A stretch of 64,000 bases of DNA from Nocardia vaccinii NBRC 15922 (GCF_001613305.1 NZ_BDCC01000053.1:124001-188000), one strand, 5' to 3'. Counted from the first letter of the stretch, positions 51,450-60,654 are shown. Numbers and translations are program-made. Notes: generated from the sequence alone by a model not told the origin.

Positions 51450-51869
51450 ATGGCCAGCACCACCATCGACACGGTGATTTCCGCTCCCCGCGACGTCGTC
51501 TACAAACTCTTCAGCGAACGCGACAGCCTCAACGGTTATTTGCCCGTCCGATTCACGCTGAAGAAGCCCGGCGACACCGAGCGCACCGGCGTGGGTGCGC
51601 AATTCCTCGTCGGCCGGGGCGGCGTGGGCGTCACCGAGGAGACCACACTGTTGGTTCCCGGCGAACGCATGGAATACAAAATCGTCGCCGGCGCACCCGT
51701 GCGCAGCCACGTCGGCATCATCACCTTCGCCGACGCCCCCGGCGGCACCCTGGTCTCCTACCGCATGGATTCCGAGCCCAAACTCCCCGTCCCCGACCGC
51801 GTCACCGAACTCGCCCTCCGCGGCCTGATCAACCCATTCCTATCCGCAGCACGCAAAGCTGTGCGGTAA
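51450..51869 (+). CDS. SRPBCC/polyketide cyclase-like protein
   Basis: A 139-residue SRPBCC-fold protein: TTIDTVISAPRDVVYKLFSE (family IxAPxxxVW-like), then LVPGERMEYKIVAGAPVRSH and FADAPGGTLVSYRMD, C-terminal helix INPFLSAARKA. Such proteins bind hydrophobic ligands; many have no known enzyme activity. ATG 51450 has AAGGAG twelve bases upstream. Divergent from steA, convergent with recN. Confidence 0.82.
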   Translation: MASTTIDTVISAPRDVVYKLFSERDSLNGYLPVRFTLKKPGDTERTGVGAQFLVGRGGVGVTEETTLLVPGERMEYKIVAGAPVRSHVGIITFADAPGGTLVSYRMDSEPKLPVPDRVTELALRGLINPFLSAARKAVR

Positions 51870-51870
51870 T

Positions 51871-51942
51871 TTCGGCCTCCGCTTCGCTGCAGTATCTTCG
51901 GCCTCCGCTTCGCTGCTGTATCTTCGGCCTCCGCTTCGCTGC
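51871..51942 (+). repeat. 26-bp tandem repeat, three units
   Basis: TTCGGCCTCCGCTTCGCTGC plus six bases, repeated at 51871, 51897 and 51923 with near identity, directly after the SRPBCC gene. Non-coding. Confidence 0.85.
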
Positions 51943-51963
51943 GGCAGGTTTCCGGCGCTGTAA

Positions 51964-52028
51964 GGCTCGTCGTTGCACGCTCGAGACTCGGCCTTCGGCC
52001 ATGCGCTTCGAGCTCGCAACGACGAGCC
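51964..52028. terminator. Large hairpin between convergent genes
   Basis: GGCTCGTCGTTGC (51964-51976) and GCAACGACGAGCC (52016-52028) form a perfect 13-bp stem; inside, GCTCGAG/CTTCGAGC and CGGCC.TTCGGCC add pairing. It separates the SRPBCC gene and recN, so a bidirectional terminator or REP-like element. Confidence 0.6.
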
Positions 52029-52080
52029 CGCGCTGAAAACCTTGGGCGACCGGCTTCGGGCGGCGACAGGTCGTGGCGTG

Positions 52081-53862
52081 TCAACTGGCCGCCGGAGCGG
52101 CGGTGTCCTTCTCGGAGTTGGCCGTTGCGAGGAGTTCTTCCGCGTGGGCTCGGCCGGTTTCGGTGTCGTCGAGACCGGCCAGCATGCGGGCGAGTTCCTT
52201 GACGCGCTCGTCGTCGGTCAGGGCGCGCACGCCACTGTTGACACCCTTGCCGTCGTCGACCTTGTCCACCACCAGATGGGTGTCGGCGAACGCGGCCACC
52301 TGCGGCAGGTGGGTCACCACGATCACCTGGTGGGTGCGGGCCAACCGGGCCAACCGGCGGCCGATCTCCACCGCGGCCCGACCGCCCACACCGGCGTCGA
52401 CCTCGTCGAAAACCATCGTGCTGCCGTGTTCGGACCGGGCCAGCACCACCTCGAGCGCCAGCATCACCCGGGACAGCTCACCACCGGAGGCACTGCGGCT
52501 CAACGGCAGCGACTGCGCCCCCGAATGCGCCGACAACCGGAACTCGACCTCGTCGACACCGTTGGATCCGGCATGTAATTCCTCGCCGCCCACCGTGATC
52601 GGTGCCGAATCCTGGGCGCCGGCGGGCATCGAGCGCACCTGCACCTCGAGTTTCGCACGCCCCATCGCCAGCCCGCCCAATTCGGTGCTCACCGCGGCGG
52701 CCAGCTTCTTGGCCGACTTGGTGCGCGCGGCGGTGAGTTTGCGCGCGGCCTCGCGCACCTCACCGGCGGCCGCCTCGACCTCCGCGGCCAGCGCGGACAG
52801 CGCCTCCTCGGACACGTCCAGCGAATCCAGCCGCCCGCGCGCATCGGCGGCCCAGGCCAGCACGCCGTCGATATCGGGCGCGTACTTCCTTGTCAGCGTT
52901 TTCAATTCGGCCTGCCGGTTGAGCAGCGAATCCAGCGCGTTGGGATCCGATGGCAGGTCCGACAGATAACCACTGAGCTCGGTGGTCAGATCCACCACGA
53001 CCGAGATCGCATCGCCCAGCCGCGGCGCCAGATCGCTCAGCGCCGGATCCTGCGCCGACTCCAGTCGCGAGCGGGCCGCACCCAGCAGATCGAGCGCCCC
53101 CGACTCCTCGCCGGGCGCATCGGCCGGACCGGCCAGCGCGTCGTGCGCCCCGGTCGCCGCCTCGCGCAGCGAATCCAGATCCGACAGCCGCCGCACCTCG
53201 GCGACGATGCGCTCGTCCTCACCGGATTCCGGTGCCAGAGCGTCGATTTCGTCGAGCGAATGCTTCAGCCGGTCGGCCTCGAGCGCGAGTTCGCGGCTGC
53301 GAGCGGTGCGTTCGAGCAATTCGCTCCGGGTCTGCAACCAGGTGCGCCGGGCCAGGCGATACTTGCGCAGCAGACTCGCGACCGAATCGCCCGCGAACTG
53401 ATCCAATGCCTGCAACTGCTGATCGGGCCGCTGCAAGCGCAACTGATCGTTCTGACCGTGCACCGTCAGCAACGGTGCGGTGAAATCGCCCAGCACCGCC
53501 GCCGGCACACTGCGTCCGCCCAGATGCGCCCGGGAACGCCCATCACTGCCGACGGTGCGGACCGCGATGATGCTGCCGTCGTCATCCCGTTGCGCCCCGG
53601 TCGATTCCAGCACCTTCTCGACCTCGTCGCGAGCGGCGTCGTGCACCTCCTCGACCGTGAACCGCCCTTCCACCACCGCGCGCGTCGCCCCCCTGCGCAC
53701 CCGGCCGGCATCGGCGCGAGCACCGCTCAGCAAGTGCAGGCTCGTCACCACCATGGTCTTGCCCGCGCCCGTCTCACCGGTCAGGCAGGTCAACCCCGCA
53801 TGGAATTGCGCTGTGGCGCTGGATATGACGCCGAGACCGTCAATCCGTATCTCTGTCAGCAC
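52081..53862 (-). CDS. recN: DNA repair protein RecN
   Basis: A 593-residue RecN, an SMC-like ATPase in double-strand-break repair. Walker A CLTGETGAGKTMVVTSL (about residues 27-43), long central coiled coils, ABC signature LSRSASGGELSRVML and Walker B MVFDEVDAGVGGRA. Coiled-coil arms are shorter than in SMC, as usual. GTG start at 53862 lies inside the end of nadK (23-bp overlap). Rv1696 position. Confidence 0.96.
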   Translation of the reverse strand: MLTEIRIDGLGVISSATAQFHAGLTCLTGETGAGKTMVVTSLHLLSGARADAGRVRRGATRAVVEGRFTVEEVHDAARDEVEKVLESTGAQRDDDGSIIAVRTVGSDGRSRAHLGGRSVPAAVLGDFTAPLLTVHGQNDQLRLQRPDQQLQALDQFAGDSVASLLRKYRLARRTWLQTRSELLERTARSRELALEADRLKHSLDEIDALAPESGEDERIVAEVRRLSDLDSLREAATGAHDALAGPADAPGEESGALDLLGAARSRLESAQDPALSDLAPRLGDAISVVVDLTTELSGYLSDLPSDPNALDSLLNRQAELKTLTRKYAPDIDGVLAWAADARGRLDSLDVSEEALSALAAEVEAAAGEVREAARKLTAARTKSAKKLAAAVSTELGGLAMGRAKLEVQVRSMPAGAQDSAPITVGGEELHAGSNGVDEVEFRLSAHSGAQSLPLSRSASGGELSRVMLALEVVLARSEHGSTMVFDEVDAGVGGRAAVEIGRRLARLARTHQVIVVTHLPQVAAFADTHLVVDKVDDGKGVNSGVRALTDDERVKELARMLAGLDDTETGRAHAEELLATANSEKDTAAPAAS

Positions 53863-54826
53863 TCGTGCTCTCCGTTCGGCGGTTTTCGCTGTCGCCCGAG
53901 CGGGTGTGCTCCGGCCGCCGGCCTCGCCATCCTGTCACCGGCAACTGGAATTTGCGCACCATCCGATCGGTGAACGGCGCGGAATCCAGCCGCACCCACC
54001 GCACCGGCTCGTCCCCGCGGACCGCCTCGAAACGCGCACCGCGCGGCAGCGCCAAGGTGCGGCGGCCGTCCAGGAATACCACCGCATCATGTCCTGTCGC
54101 AACGGTTTCCACCGCGATCCGGGAGTCCGGACTGGTCACCAGCGGTCGCGCGAACAACGCGTGCGCATTGCTCGGAATCACCAGCAGCGCCTCGAGCTCC
54201 GGCCACACCACCGGGCCGCCCGCGGAGAAGGCATAGGCCGTGGATCCGGTCGGGGTCGCGATGAGGACCCCGTCGCACCCGAATTGCGAGACCGGACGCC
54301 CGTCGACCTCCAGCACCAATTCCAGCACGCCCATCCGGACGGCATTCTCGATACTGGCCTCGTTGAGCGCCCAGCCGCGTTCCACCACCACATCATCGAC
54401 GCGGACACTGACATCTATCGTCATCCGCTGCTCGATGCGGTAATCGCCGCGCACCACCTGCGCCAACGCCTCATCGATGTTCTCGGCCTCGGCCTCGGTG
54501 AGAAATCCGATGCGCCCCAGGTTGATCCCCAGCACCGGCACCCGCGCCGAACGCGCCATCTCCGCCGCGCGCAGAAACGTGCCGTCACCGCCGAGCGCAA
54601 GCACCATCTCGCATCCCACCGCGGCATCCGGCCCGTGCGCGACCGACCGCACCGGATACCCGTCGGGTTCGGCGCTCTCATCACAGTCGAGTTTGGTGCT
54701 GTACGCCTCGTCGGCGAGTACGCGCAGGCCGATGCCCGCCTCGGAGAAGATCTTCGCCACCCGGTGCGCGGTCTCGGTGAGTTCGGCACGGCCGGGATGC
54801 GCGACCAGCAGAATCTCCCGGTTCAC
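53840..54826 (-). CDS. nadK: NAD kinase
   Basis: A 328-residue NAD kinase phosphorylating NAD+ to NADP+. Motif GGDGT in VLALGGDGTFLRAAEMA, then GINLGRIGFLTEAE and the conserved GVLIATPTGSTAYAFSAGGP. GTG start at 54826 overlaps the tlyA stop (GTGA); the frame to 55270 lies within tlyA. A 30-residue basic tail (RRPEHTRSGDSENRRTES) extends past the enzyme core. Rv1695 position. Confidence 0.96.
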   Translation of the reverse strand: MNREILLVAHPGRAELTETAHRVAKIFSEAGIGLRVLADEAYSTKLDCDESAEPDGYPVRSVAHGPDAAVGCEMVLALGGDGTFLRAAEMARSARVPVLGINLGRIGFLTEAEAENIDEALAQVVRGDYRIEQRMTIDVSVRVDDVVVERGWALNEASIENAVRMGVLELVLEVDGRPVSQFGCDGVLIATPTGSTAYAFSAGGPVVWPELEALLVIPSNAHALFARPLVTSPDSRIAVETVATGHDAVVFLDGRRTLALPRGARFEAVRGDEPVRWVRLDSAPFTDRMVRKFQLPVTGWRGRRPEHTRSGDSENRRTESTSADRDTD

Positions 54827-55638
54827 TGTGGGCCCTCCTCCACCGCGCGCTGCACCAGCGCAGTCACATCCACCTCTGCATCGCCATCCTCCCGGCGCAA
54901 CCACAGGAAGTACTCGACATTGCCGGACGGTCCGGGCAGCGGGCTCGCCACCACCCCGCGGGTGCGCAGACCGAGGGCGGCGGCCGTCACAGCCACCTCC
55001 CGCACCGATTCGGCGCGCAACGCGGGATCCCGCACCACACCGCCGGAGCCTACTCGGTCCTTGCCGACCTCGAACTGCGGCTTGACCATCGGCAACAAGT
55101 CGGCGCCGGGACGGGAGCACTCCGCCAACGCGGGCAGGACGAGTCCCAGCGAGATGAACGACAGGTCCGCGACGACCAATTCGACGGGTCCGCCGATTGC
55201 CTCCGGGGTGAGCGCTCGGACATTCGTGCGATCCAATACCCGGACCCGTTCGTCGGTCTGCAATCGCCACACCAACTGCCCGTAGCCGACATCGACCGCG
55301 ACCACCTCACGCGCGCCCCGGGTGAGCAGCACATCGGTGAATCCGCCGGTCGACGCGCCGGCGTCGAGGCAGCGGCGACCCGAGACGGTGAGGCCACGCG
55401 GTTCGAACGCCTCGAGCGCACCGAGCAGTTTGTGTGCGCCGCGCGAGGCCCACCGCACCTCGTCCGGTTCCTCCCGCACCAGCAGCGGTGTTCCCGCCTC
55501 GACGGCCGTCGCCGGTTTCGAGGCGACCGAACCGTTGATCAATACCCGGCCCGCACCGATCAGTTCGACCGCATGCTCCCGCGAGCGTGCCAAACCACGG
55601 CGAACCAGTTCCGCGTCCACCCGAGCGCGCTTGGCCAC
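54823..55638 (-). CDS. tlyA: TlyA rRNA 2'-O-methyltransferase
   Basis: A 271-residue TlyA: N-terminal S4 RNA-binding domain (RVDAELVRRGLARSREHAVE) and an FtsJ-like SAM methyltransferase (CLDAGASTGGFTDVLLTRGA, SAM loop; VVADLSFISL; MVKPQFEVGKDRVGSGGVV). In M. tuberculosis it methylates 16S C1409 and 23S C1920, and its loss gives capreomycin resistance. GTG at 55638 is the family start; the frame upstream to 55764 is inside the previous ORF. Overlaps nadK by 4 bp. Confidence 0.95.
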   Translation of the reverse strand: MAKRARVDAELVRRGLARSREHAVELIGAGRVLINGSVASKPATAVEAGTPLLVREEPDEVRWASRGAHKLLGALEAFEPRGLTVSGRRCLDAGASTGGFTDVLLTRGAREVVAVDVGYGQLVWRLQTDERVRVLDRTNVRALTPEAIGGPVELVVADLSFISLGLVLPALAECSRPGADLLPMVKPQFEVGKDRVGSGGVVRDPALRAESVREVAVTAAALGLRTRGVVASPLPGPSGNVEYFLWLRREDGDAEVDVTALVQRAVEEGPQ

Positions 55639-55639
55639 C

Positions 55640-55927
55640 TCAGATCTTGTCCACCGTCGACAGAGCCTGGACCAGCACGTCGTGTGCCTGCTCCAGAATG
55701 CGGGCACGCCGGGTGATCTCGGCTCCCGCGCCGGCCGCTTCCGCACCGCCGGTATCGGTCGCACGCGATCCGGCCCGCAGTTCGGACATCAGCTCGTCGA
55801 TCTGCGCGCGCACGGACGCCGGATCGGCGAACCCCGCCGGATCGGCACCTTGCAGATGCTGGCCGGGCAGCGGCACTCCCGGCCGAGGCCCGCTGGGCCC
55901 GGGCGTATGCGACGTCGGCGTAGTCAT
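55640..55927 (-). CDS. Small conserved protein (Rv1693 position)
   Basis: A 95-residue Pro/Gly-rich, then helical protein: residues 1-45 are disordered (TPTSHTPGPSGPRPGVPLPG), residues 45-95 a helix (RAQIDELMSELRAG; RRARILEQAHDVLVQALSTV). It sits between tlyA and the HAD gene's ancestral position as Rv1693 does. Function unknown. Start ATG 55927; tlyA begins two bases after its stop. Confidence 0.75.
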   Translation of the reverse strand: MTTPTSHTPGPSGPRPGVPLPGQHLQGADPAGFADPASVRAQIDELMSELRAGSRATDTGGAEAAGAGAEITRRARILEQAHDVLVQALSTVDKI

Positions 55928-56081
55928 GGTACCGACAACGCTACCGGAGATACGGTTCCACAAGTATCAGGCGGGGTTCGGGCCGAGCGCGCACGACCGA
56001 GTGAGACCGGAGACACCGTCCACACATGATCGGCGAGGGACGAGACAGCAGCCACTCTCCTGCCGTCGCCGGCCGCCGATT

Positions 56082-56528
56082 TCACGGCCGGGCCGCGGTA
56101 ACCACGGCGACCAGGGCGTCGGCAATCTGCTGACAGAAGACCTCGGCGTCGCCTTCGCCTCGGGTGAGTGCCCCACGACCGTGGCGCCACGGAGAAATTC
56201 GAACAGCGCGTCGACGTCGGCGCCGGGCGATGCCGAGCCGGATTCGATTGCGGCGTCGACGGTTTCACGGAGGGCGCGGCGGGCAGGCCGCTCGCCGCGG
56301 TCCAGCAACCGGCGGTAGCTGTCGTGGTCGTCGTGATAGGCCGACAACAGACCGGGGATGGCCGAGCGCGCCGCGGGGTGGCCGGCGGCGGTGTAGAACA
56401 GTCGCGTCCACGCCAGCAGATCCGCACGCAGGTCTCCGGTCGGCGCGGGTGTCACGCCGGTATCCAGCGCGAAGATCGCGTCCTCGACCAGCGGCACCTT
56501 GCTGGGCCAGCGGCGGTAGAGGGCACGG
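56082..56528 (-). pseudogene. TetR-family regulator, 5' truncated and frameshifted
   Basis: The ligand-binding part of a TetR regulator: LYRRWPSKVPLVEDAIFALD, then LLAWTRLFYTAAGHPAARSA. The helix-turn-helix is missing; homology starts at ALYRRWP near 56528. Near the end GATVVG is followed in frame by unrelated residues, whereas the expected LTRGEGDAEVFCQQIADALV lies in the next frame up to the stop at 56082; one extra C in the run 56171-56174 would repair it. Doubly broken. Confidence 0.7.
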
Positions 56529-56530
56529 TC

Positions 56531-56926
56531 CTGCCGCCACTGAACTCCGACGCACCGGCCGTGCCGGTCCGCAGCGTCGACCACGACCTGCGGTTCCGCG
56601 ACGACTTCCGCATCGTCTCGGGCGGTTCCTTCACCGTCCGCGCGGCCGACCGCAGCGAGCGCGAGTTCACCATCACGCCGATCTCGAGCTTCTGGCCCGG
56701 ACTGGCCGGGTACGACAACTACCGCGGCTATGCCTCCGGAATCTGGAAAGGACGCTTCTGGAGCGACAACTTCACCGCGGACCTCAACGACACCGACGAC
56801 CTGCGGCAGGTCAGCATGCTGACCGAAACCTTCTGCCGGGTCGAATGCGACGGAAAAGTGGGTCACGGCCTGGTGGAAATGGTGTTCATGGGCCGCAACA
56901 CCCGTTACGGCTACCGGGGGTACTGA
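56531..56926 (+). pseudogene. Conserved unknown protein, 5' truncated
   Basis: About 131 C-terminal residues of a protein that must once have started further left: RFRDDFRIVSGGSFTVRAAD, GLAGYDNYRGYASGIWKGRF and a final VFMGRNTRYGYRGY. No start codon near the junction with the TetR remnant. I do not recognise the family with confidence; similar ends are known to me only from unnamed proteins beside APH-type kinases, as here. The stop overlaps the ATG of the next gene by one base. Confidence 0.55.
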
Positions 56927-57951
56927 TGCCGCGACTTCTCACCGAGCAGCTACCAGCCGCCCTGGAACCCATACTGCGGCAACGAATCGCGGACGCAGCC
57001 ACGGGGAAGGTCCGCAATTGGACATCCAGTCCTCGCGGACTGGCCACCGAAACCTACCTGTTCGACTTCGACTGCGGCGATACGGTGCACCCGCTGGTGC
57101 TGCGGCGACCACCGGAAGTGGCCCTGTTCCCCGACTACGATCTCCTGCGCCAAGTGCTGATGATGCGGCGCCTCACGAACACCGGCCTCCCGATACCGAC
57201 CGTGCGCTGGCTCGACCGCGACGACAACCCCCTGGGCGGACCGTACTTCATCATGGACCGCATCCCGGGAGAAGCACCCAGCGACTACCCGTCCTACCAC
57301 ACCGCCGGCAACTATTTCGATGCCGATCCAGCAGGCAGGGCACAGATGTGGTGGGGGTGTGTCGACGCGATCGCCGACATCCACCGACTCGATTCCCGAG
57401 CCCTGAACCTCGACTTCCTGGCCTTCCCCCAGTTCGGCGACGACCCGATCGAACAAATCGTCGGTTATGTCGACGCTGCCCTGGCGTGGGCAGCGACCGA
57501 TCAGCCGCCGGCGCTGCGGCGCGGCGTGGCATGGTTGCGCGCCAACCACTACCGACCCGAGCACGTCACACTGTGCTGGGGCGACGCCCGCATGTCGAAC
57601 ATCCTCTACGACCGGGATTTACGTGCCACCGGCGTGCTCGACTGGGAAATCGCCCACCTCGGTGACCACGAAGCCGACCTGGCCTGGATGCTGTTCCTGG
57701 ACTGGGCCTGCACCGAGTTCGAAGGACACCCCCCGGCGCCCGGCACACCCTCCCGGCAGGAGACGATCGAATACTACGAACACCGCACCGGAATGCCGGT
57801 CGGCAACCTGGTCTTCAACGAAATCCTCGCCGCGGTCTTGCTCAGCATTCCGCTGCTACGGATGGCACACCGCCTGCAACTCCCACCCGATCTCGACCCG
57901 ACCGCATTCTGCGCGGCACGAATCGAACAACTACTTCACACAACGAACTGA
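56926..57951 (+). CDS. APH-type phosphotransferase family protein
   Basis: A 341-residue protein of the aminoglycoside phosphotransferase/choline kinase fold. ATP-binding N-lobe (VLRRPPEVALFPDYDLLRQV), hinge PYFIMDRIPGEAP, catalytic loop TLCWGDARMSNILYD (HGD replaced by WGD) and DFG-like VLDWEIAHLGD. This is the branch resembling ACAD10/11-type domains linked to lipid catabolism; antibiotic resistance is unlikely. ATG 56926 overlaps the previous stop by one base, so it was co-transcribed with the truncated gene. Confidence 0.85.
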   Translation: MPRLLTEQLPAALEPILRQRIADAATGKVRNWTSSPRGLATETYLFDFDCGDTVHPLVLRRPPEVALFPDYDLLRQVLMMRRLTNTGLPIPTVRWLDRDDNPLGGPYFIMDRIPGEAPSDYPSYHTAGNYFDADPAGRAQMWWGCVDAIADIHRLDSRALNLDFLAFPQFGDDPIEQIVGYVDAALAWAATDQPPALRRGVAWLRANHYRPEHVTLCWGDARMSNILYDRDLRATGVLDWEIAHLGDHEADLAWMLFLDWACTEFEGHPPAPGTPSRQETIEYYEHRTGMPVGNLVFNEILAAVLLSIPLLRMAHRLQLPPDLDPTAFCAARIEQLLHTTN

Positions 57952-58216
57952 CCACCTCGCACCGCCGGCGGCACCGGCACGGCCAGAGCCCCGGTGCCGC
58001 CGGTGCGGACCGTTCCGGGGCCCACCGCCATAAAGAACATTCCGGCACAAGCGCCGAACATCGAACGCAAAATAGTATTCTGAGGGATGGGTTCGCTTTC
58101 GGCTCAGGTTCCGGAATCGGCCCGTTTATGCGCCAACTCGGTGAAACCCCGGTGTCGGAATTACCACGCGGGGTACAGCGGCAATGAACAGATCGCAATC
58201 GGCCGAGGGAGGAAAA

Positions 58217-58726
58217 ATGTCGGACCAGCCAACACCTACCGCGCAGGTACCACCGACGGGCCCGAACGCCAGAACCGAGCCTGCCGTCTCACGGGGCCGC
58301 CACGAGGGGGGCGCGACGAGCCTGCGCCAGGGGGCCGCGGCGGTGGGCACGATCGGGGCGATGGTATTGATGCTCGTCGCCGGCGCCCTCCAGATTCTGG
58401 AAGGTATCTCGGCGATCGAATACGACGACATCATCGTGGTAGGCCCGCACTACACATATCAGTGGAACGCCACCGGCTGGGGGGTGATCCACATCGTCAT
58501 CGGCGCACTGCTGGTGCTCGCCGCCGTAGCGCTGATCACCGGCCGGCTCTGGGCGCGAACCCTGGCGATCGTGCTGGCCGCGGCGTCGATGGTGGCGAAT
58601 TTCCTCTGGTTGCCACACAACCCGTGGTGGTCGGTCCTGATCATCGCCTTGGACGCGTTCCTGATCTGGGCCATCGCCACCTGGCATCACCCCGCGCACG
58701 ACACGGCCGCGCACACCGCGACCTGA
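58217..58726 (+). CDS. DUF7144-like membrane protein
   Basis: A 169-residue membrane protein: disordered N-terminus (1-45), then four helices: GTIGAMVLMLVAGALQILEG, WGVIHIVIGALLVLAAVALI, TLAIVLAAASMVANFLWLPH and SVLIIALDAFLIWAIATWH. Order and the motifs LQILEG and FLWLPHNPWW match the DUF7144 family, common in actinobacteria, of unknown role. GGGAGG seven bases before ATG 58217. Confidence 0.8.
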   Translation: MSDQPTPTAQVPPTGPNARTEPAVSRGRHEGGATSLRQGAAAVGTIGAMVLMLVAGALQILEGISAIEYDDIIVVGPHYTYQWNATGWGVIHIVIGALLVLAAVALITGRLWARTLAIVLAAASMVANFLWLPHNPWWSVLIIALDAFLIWAIATWHHPAHDTAAHTAT

Positions 58727-58880
58727 CCCGAGCGAACTGGATGACACGACGGTCTCGCACGCCGGGCCGTCGTGGCAGCGATCGAATTCTCATGACGGCG
58801 GCCCGCCCCGTCGGAACGCGCGACGGGGCGGCGACGCCGGGATGACGCACGCGGACAGTGCCGGTTGGCACAATGACCGC

Positions 58881-59531
58881 ATGCGAACCAAGGGAGTGGG
58901 CGCGATTCTGGGCTGTGCTGTCGCGACCGCGGCGGCGATCGTCGGCTGCTCGGAGTGGATGCACTGGCGTGCCACCCGCCGGTATCTCGGCACCCGGCCA
59001 CAGACCGGCCAGGGGACCCACGCCCTCGTGGTTCTGGGTTTCCCCACCCGCGCCGACGGCAGCCTGCACCCGCTGCAGCGGTGGCGCTGCCGGATCGCGG
59101 CGCGCTCGATGACGCCCGGCGCGCTCGTTGTGTTCACCGGCGGCGCGGTCAAGAGCCGGTGGGTCGAAGCCGATGTGATGGCGCGTTACGCGCACGAGCG
59201 GCTCGGTATCCCGGCCGAATCCATCCGCACCGAGGCCGAGGCCGAAAGCACTTGGCAGAATATAGAATTCACGATTCCGCTGATCGAGAACGCCGAGCGG
59301 ATCACCATCGTCTCCTCCCCCATGCACGCCGCCCGCGCTCGCCGCTATCTCCACCTGCAACGACCCGACCTGGCCGCCCGCCTGACTCCGGCCGCCGACT
59401 ACCGCCCCTTCGAAGCATGGTGGTTGAAAATGCCTACCGCCGCACATGAATTCGCCGCCATCGTCCGCCGTAACGTCGGCCGCATGGTCGTGCGCGCCCT
59501 GGGCGAACTCGACCTCCGGCGGACCGAATAG
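58881..59531 (+). CDS. YdcF/DUF218-like membrane-anchored protein
   Basis: A 216-residue DUF218 (YdcF) protein: one N-terminal helix (GVGAILGCAVATAAAIVG), then ALVVLGFPTRADGSLHPLQR, FTGGAVKSRWVEADVMARYA, ESIRTEAEAESTWQNIEF and VSSPMHAARARRYLH. The family has a Rossmann-like fold, implicated in envelope or cell-wall pathways. Start ATG 58881 preferred; ATG 58842 is an alternative. Neither has a strong ribosome-binding site. Confidence 0.85.
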   Translation: MRTKGVGAILGCAVATAAAIVGCSEWMHWRATRRYLGTRPQTGQGTHALVVLGFPTRADGSLHPLQRWRCRIAARSMTPGALVVFTGGAVKSRWVEADVMARYAHERLGIPAESIRTEAEAESTWQNIEFTIPLIENAERITIVSSPMHAARARRYLHLQRPDLAARLTPAADYRPFEAWWLKMPTAAHEFAAIVRRNVGRMVVRALGELDLRRTE

Positions 59532-59584
59532 CGCCACTCGAGTTCACGCACACCGTCGCCCATGAACCCGCGAACCGGCGAGAC

Positions 59585-59606
59585 CGCAGCGACTCCGAAC
59601 GCTGCG
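59585..59606. terminator. Hairpin between convergent genes
   Basis: Perfect 7-bp stem CGCAGCG (59585-59591)/CGCTGCG (59600-59606) with an 8-nt loop, ending at the stop of the HAD phosphatase gene and 54 bp beyond the DUF218 stop. Plausible bidirectional terminator. Confidence 0.45.
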
Positions 59607-60533
59607 CTAACCGATGATCGGAATGGCCCTGCCCGGGTAGCGGTGCAGCCGTTCGGACACCCGATCCGCCAGGCCACCATCACTGTGCCGGACCGGATCA
59701 TCTTGCACCACAGGGTGATTCAGTGCATCCAGACTGTCGGCCACATAGGCCGGGAGACGATCGGCGGACCGCGCGCCGAGATCGGCGAGGGTGCTGACGC
59801 CGGTGAGGACGAGCAGGGACTCCAGCTTCACACCCAGCGCGCCGTCGATATCGGTATCGAGGCGGTCACCGACCACCAGAGCCGACCGGGTTCCCGCTCG
59901 GGTGAGCGCGTCCTCGACCAACGGGGTGTACGGCTTGCCCGCGACGATCGGCTCGACATCGGTGGCGGTACGCAGCGCGGCGACCATCGCACCGTTTCCC
60001 GGGGCCAGTCCCCGTTCGGTGGGCAGGGTCGCGTCGGTGTTCGCGGCCACCCACAACGCACCCGCCCGCACCGCATAGGCGGCCTCGGCCAGGTCCGGCC
60101 AGGCGATGTGCGGCGAATAGCCCTGTACGACCGCGGCGGGCACATCGTCGTCGAACCGTCGTATCGGACGCAACCCGACGTATTCGACCTCCGCGGCCAG
60201 ATCGTCCGCGCCGACGATGAGCACACCAGCCCCCTGCGGTAGCCGATCGGCGAGTACCCGCGCCGCGGCCTGGGCGCTGGTCACCACCTGATCCGCACCG
60301 GCGAGGAACCCCAACTCGCTCAGATGCGCGGCCACCGCCGCCGCCGATCGGCTCGCGTTGTTCGTGACGTACATCAGCGACTGCGCCGAGTCGGCACCCG
60401 AAAGCGCCTCGGGCGCGCCGGGGATCACCGCGCTTCCCCGATACAGGGTGCCGTCCAGATCCAGCAGCAGAGCCTCGAACCGATCCCGTAACCTCGTCAC
60501 GAAAGCTCGCACCACCTTCATCGCCACCGACAT
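59607..60533 (-). CDS. HAD-family phosphatase (NagD/PGP type)
   Basis: A 308-residue HAD IIA phosphatase: nucleophile motif LLLDLDGTLYRG, MYVTNNASRSAAAVAAHL (motif II), GKPYTPLVEDAL (Lys) and VVGDRLDTDIDGALG (motif IV). Its position corresponds to Rv1692, reported as a glycerol-3-phosphate phosphatase in phospholipid recycling. ATG 60533 chosen; ATG 60521 (MKVVRAF) is possible. Divergent from the F420-type oxidoreductase. Confidence 0.9.
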   Translation of the reverse strand: MSVAMKVVRAFVTRLRDRFEALLLDLDGTLYRGSAVIPGAPEALSGADSAQSLMYVTNNASRSAAAVAAHLSELGFLAGADQVVTSAQAAARVLADRLPQGAGVLIVGADDLAAEVEYVGLRPIRRFDDDVPAAVVQGYSPHIAWPDLAEAAYAVRAGALWVAANTDATLPTERGLAPGNGAMVAALRTATDVEPIVAGKPYTPLVEDALTRAGTRSALVVGDRLDTDIDGALGVKLESLLVLTGVSTLADLGARSADRLPAYVADSLDALNHPVVQDDPVRHSDGGLADRVSERLHRYPGRAIPIIG

Positions 60534-60654
60534 AACCGCGCCGGGACGTTACCCGGACCGCTCGAGCCTACTTGGTCCGCCCGCGCCCGGTTCGACGCGC
60601 ACGAGCCACCACATGTCGCGGAATACGGCCGCACGGTCGCTGGTTCGGCCTCGT

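Noticed and set aside
51871..51942. CRISPR-like array
   Set aside because: The units are directly adjacent without spacers and there are no cas genes.
56926..57951. Aminoglycoside resistance gene
   Set aside because: The fold matches, but the sequence belongs to the broad lipid-linked APH branch and the catalytic HGD is WGD; no resistance context.
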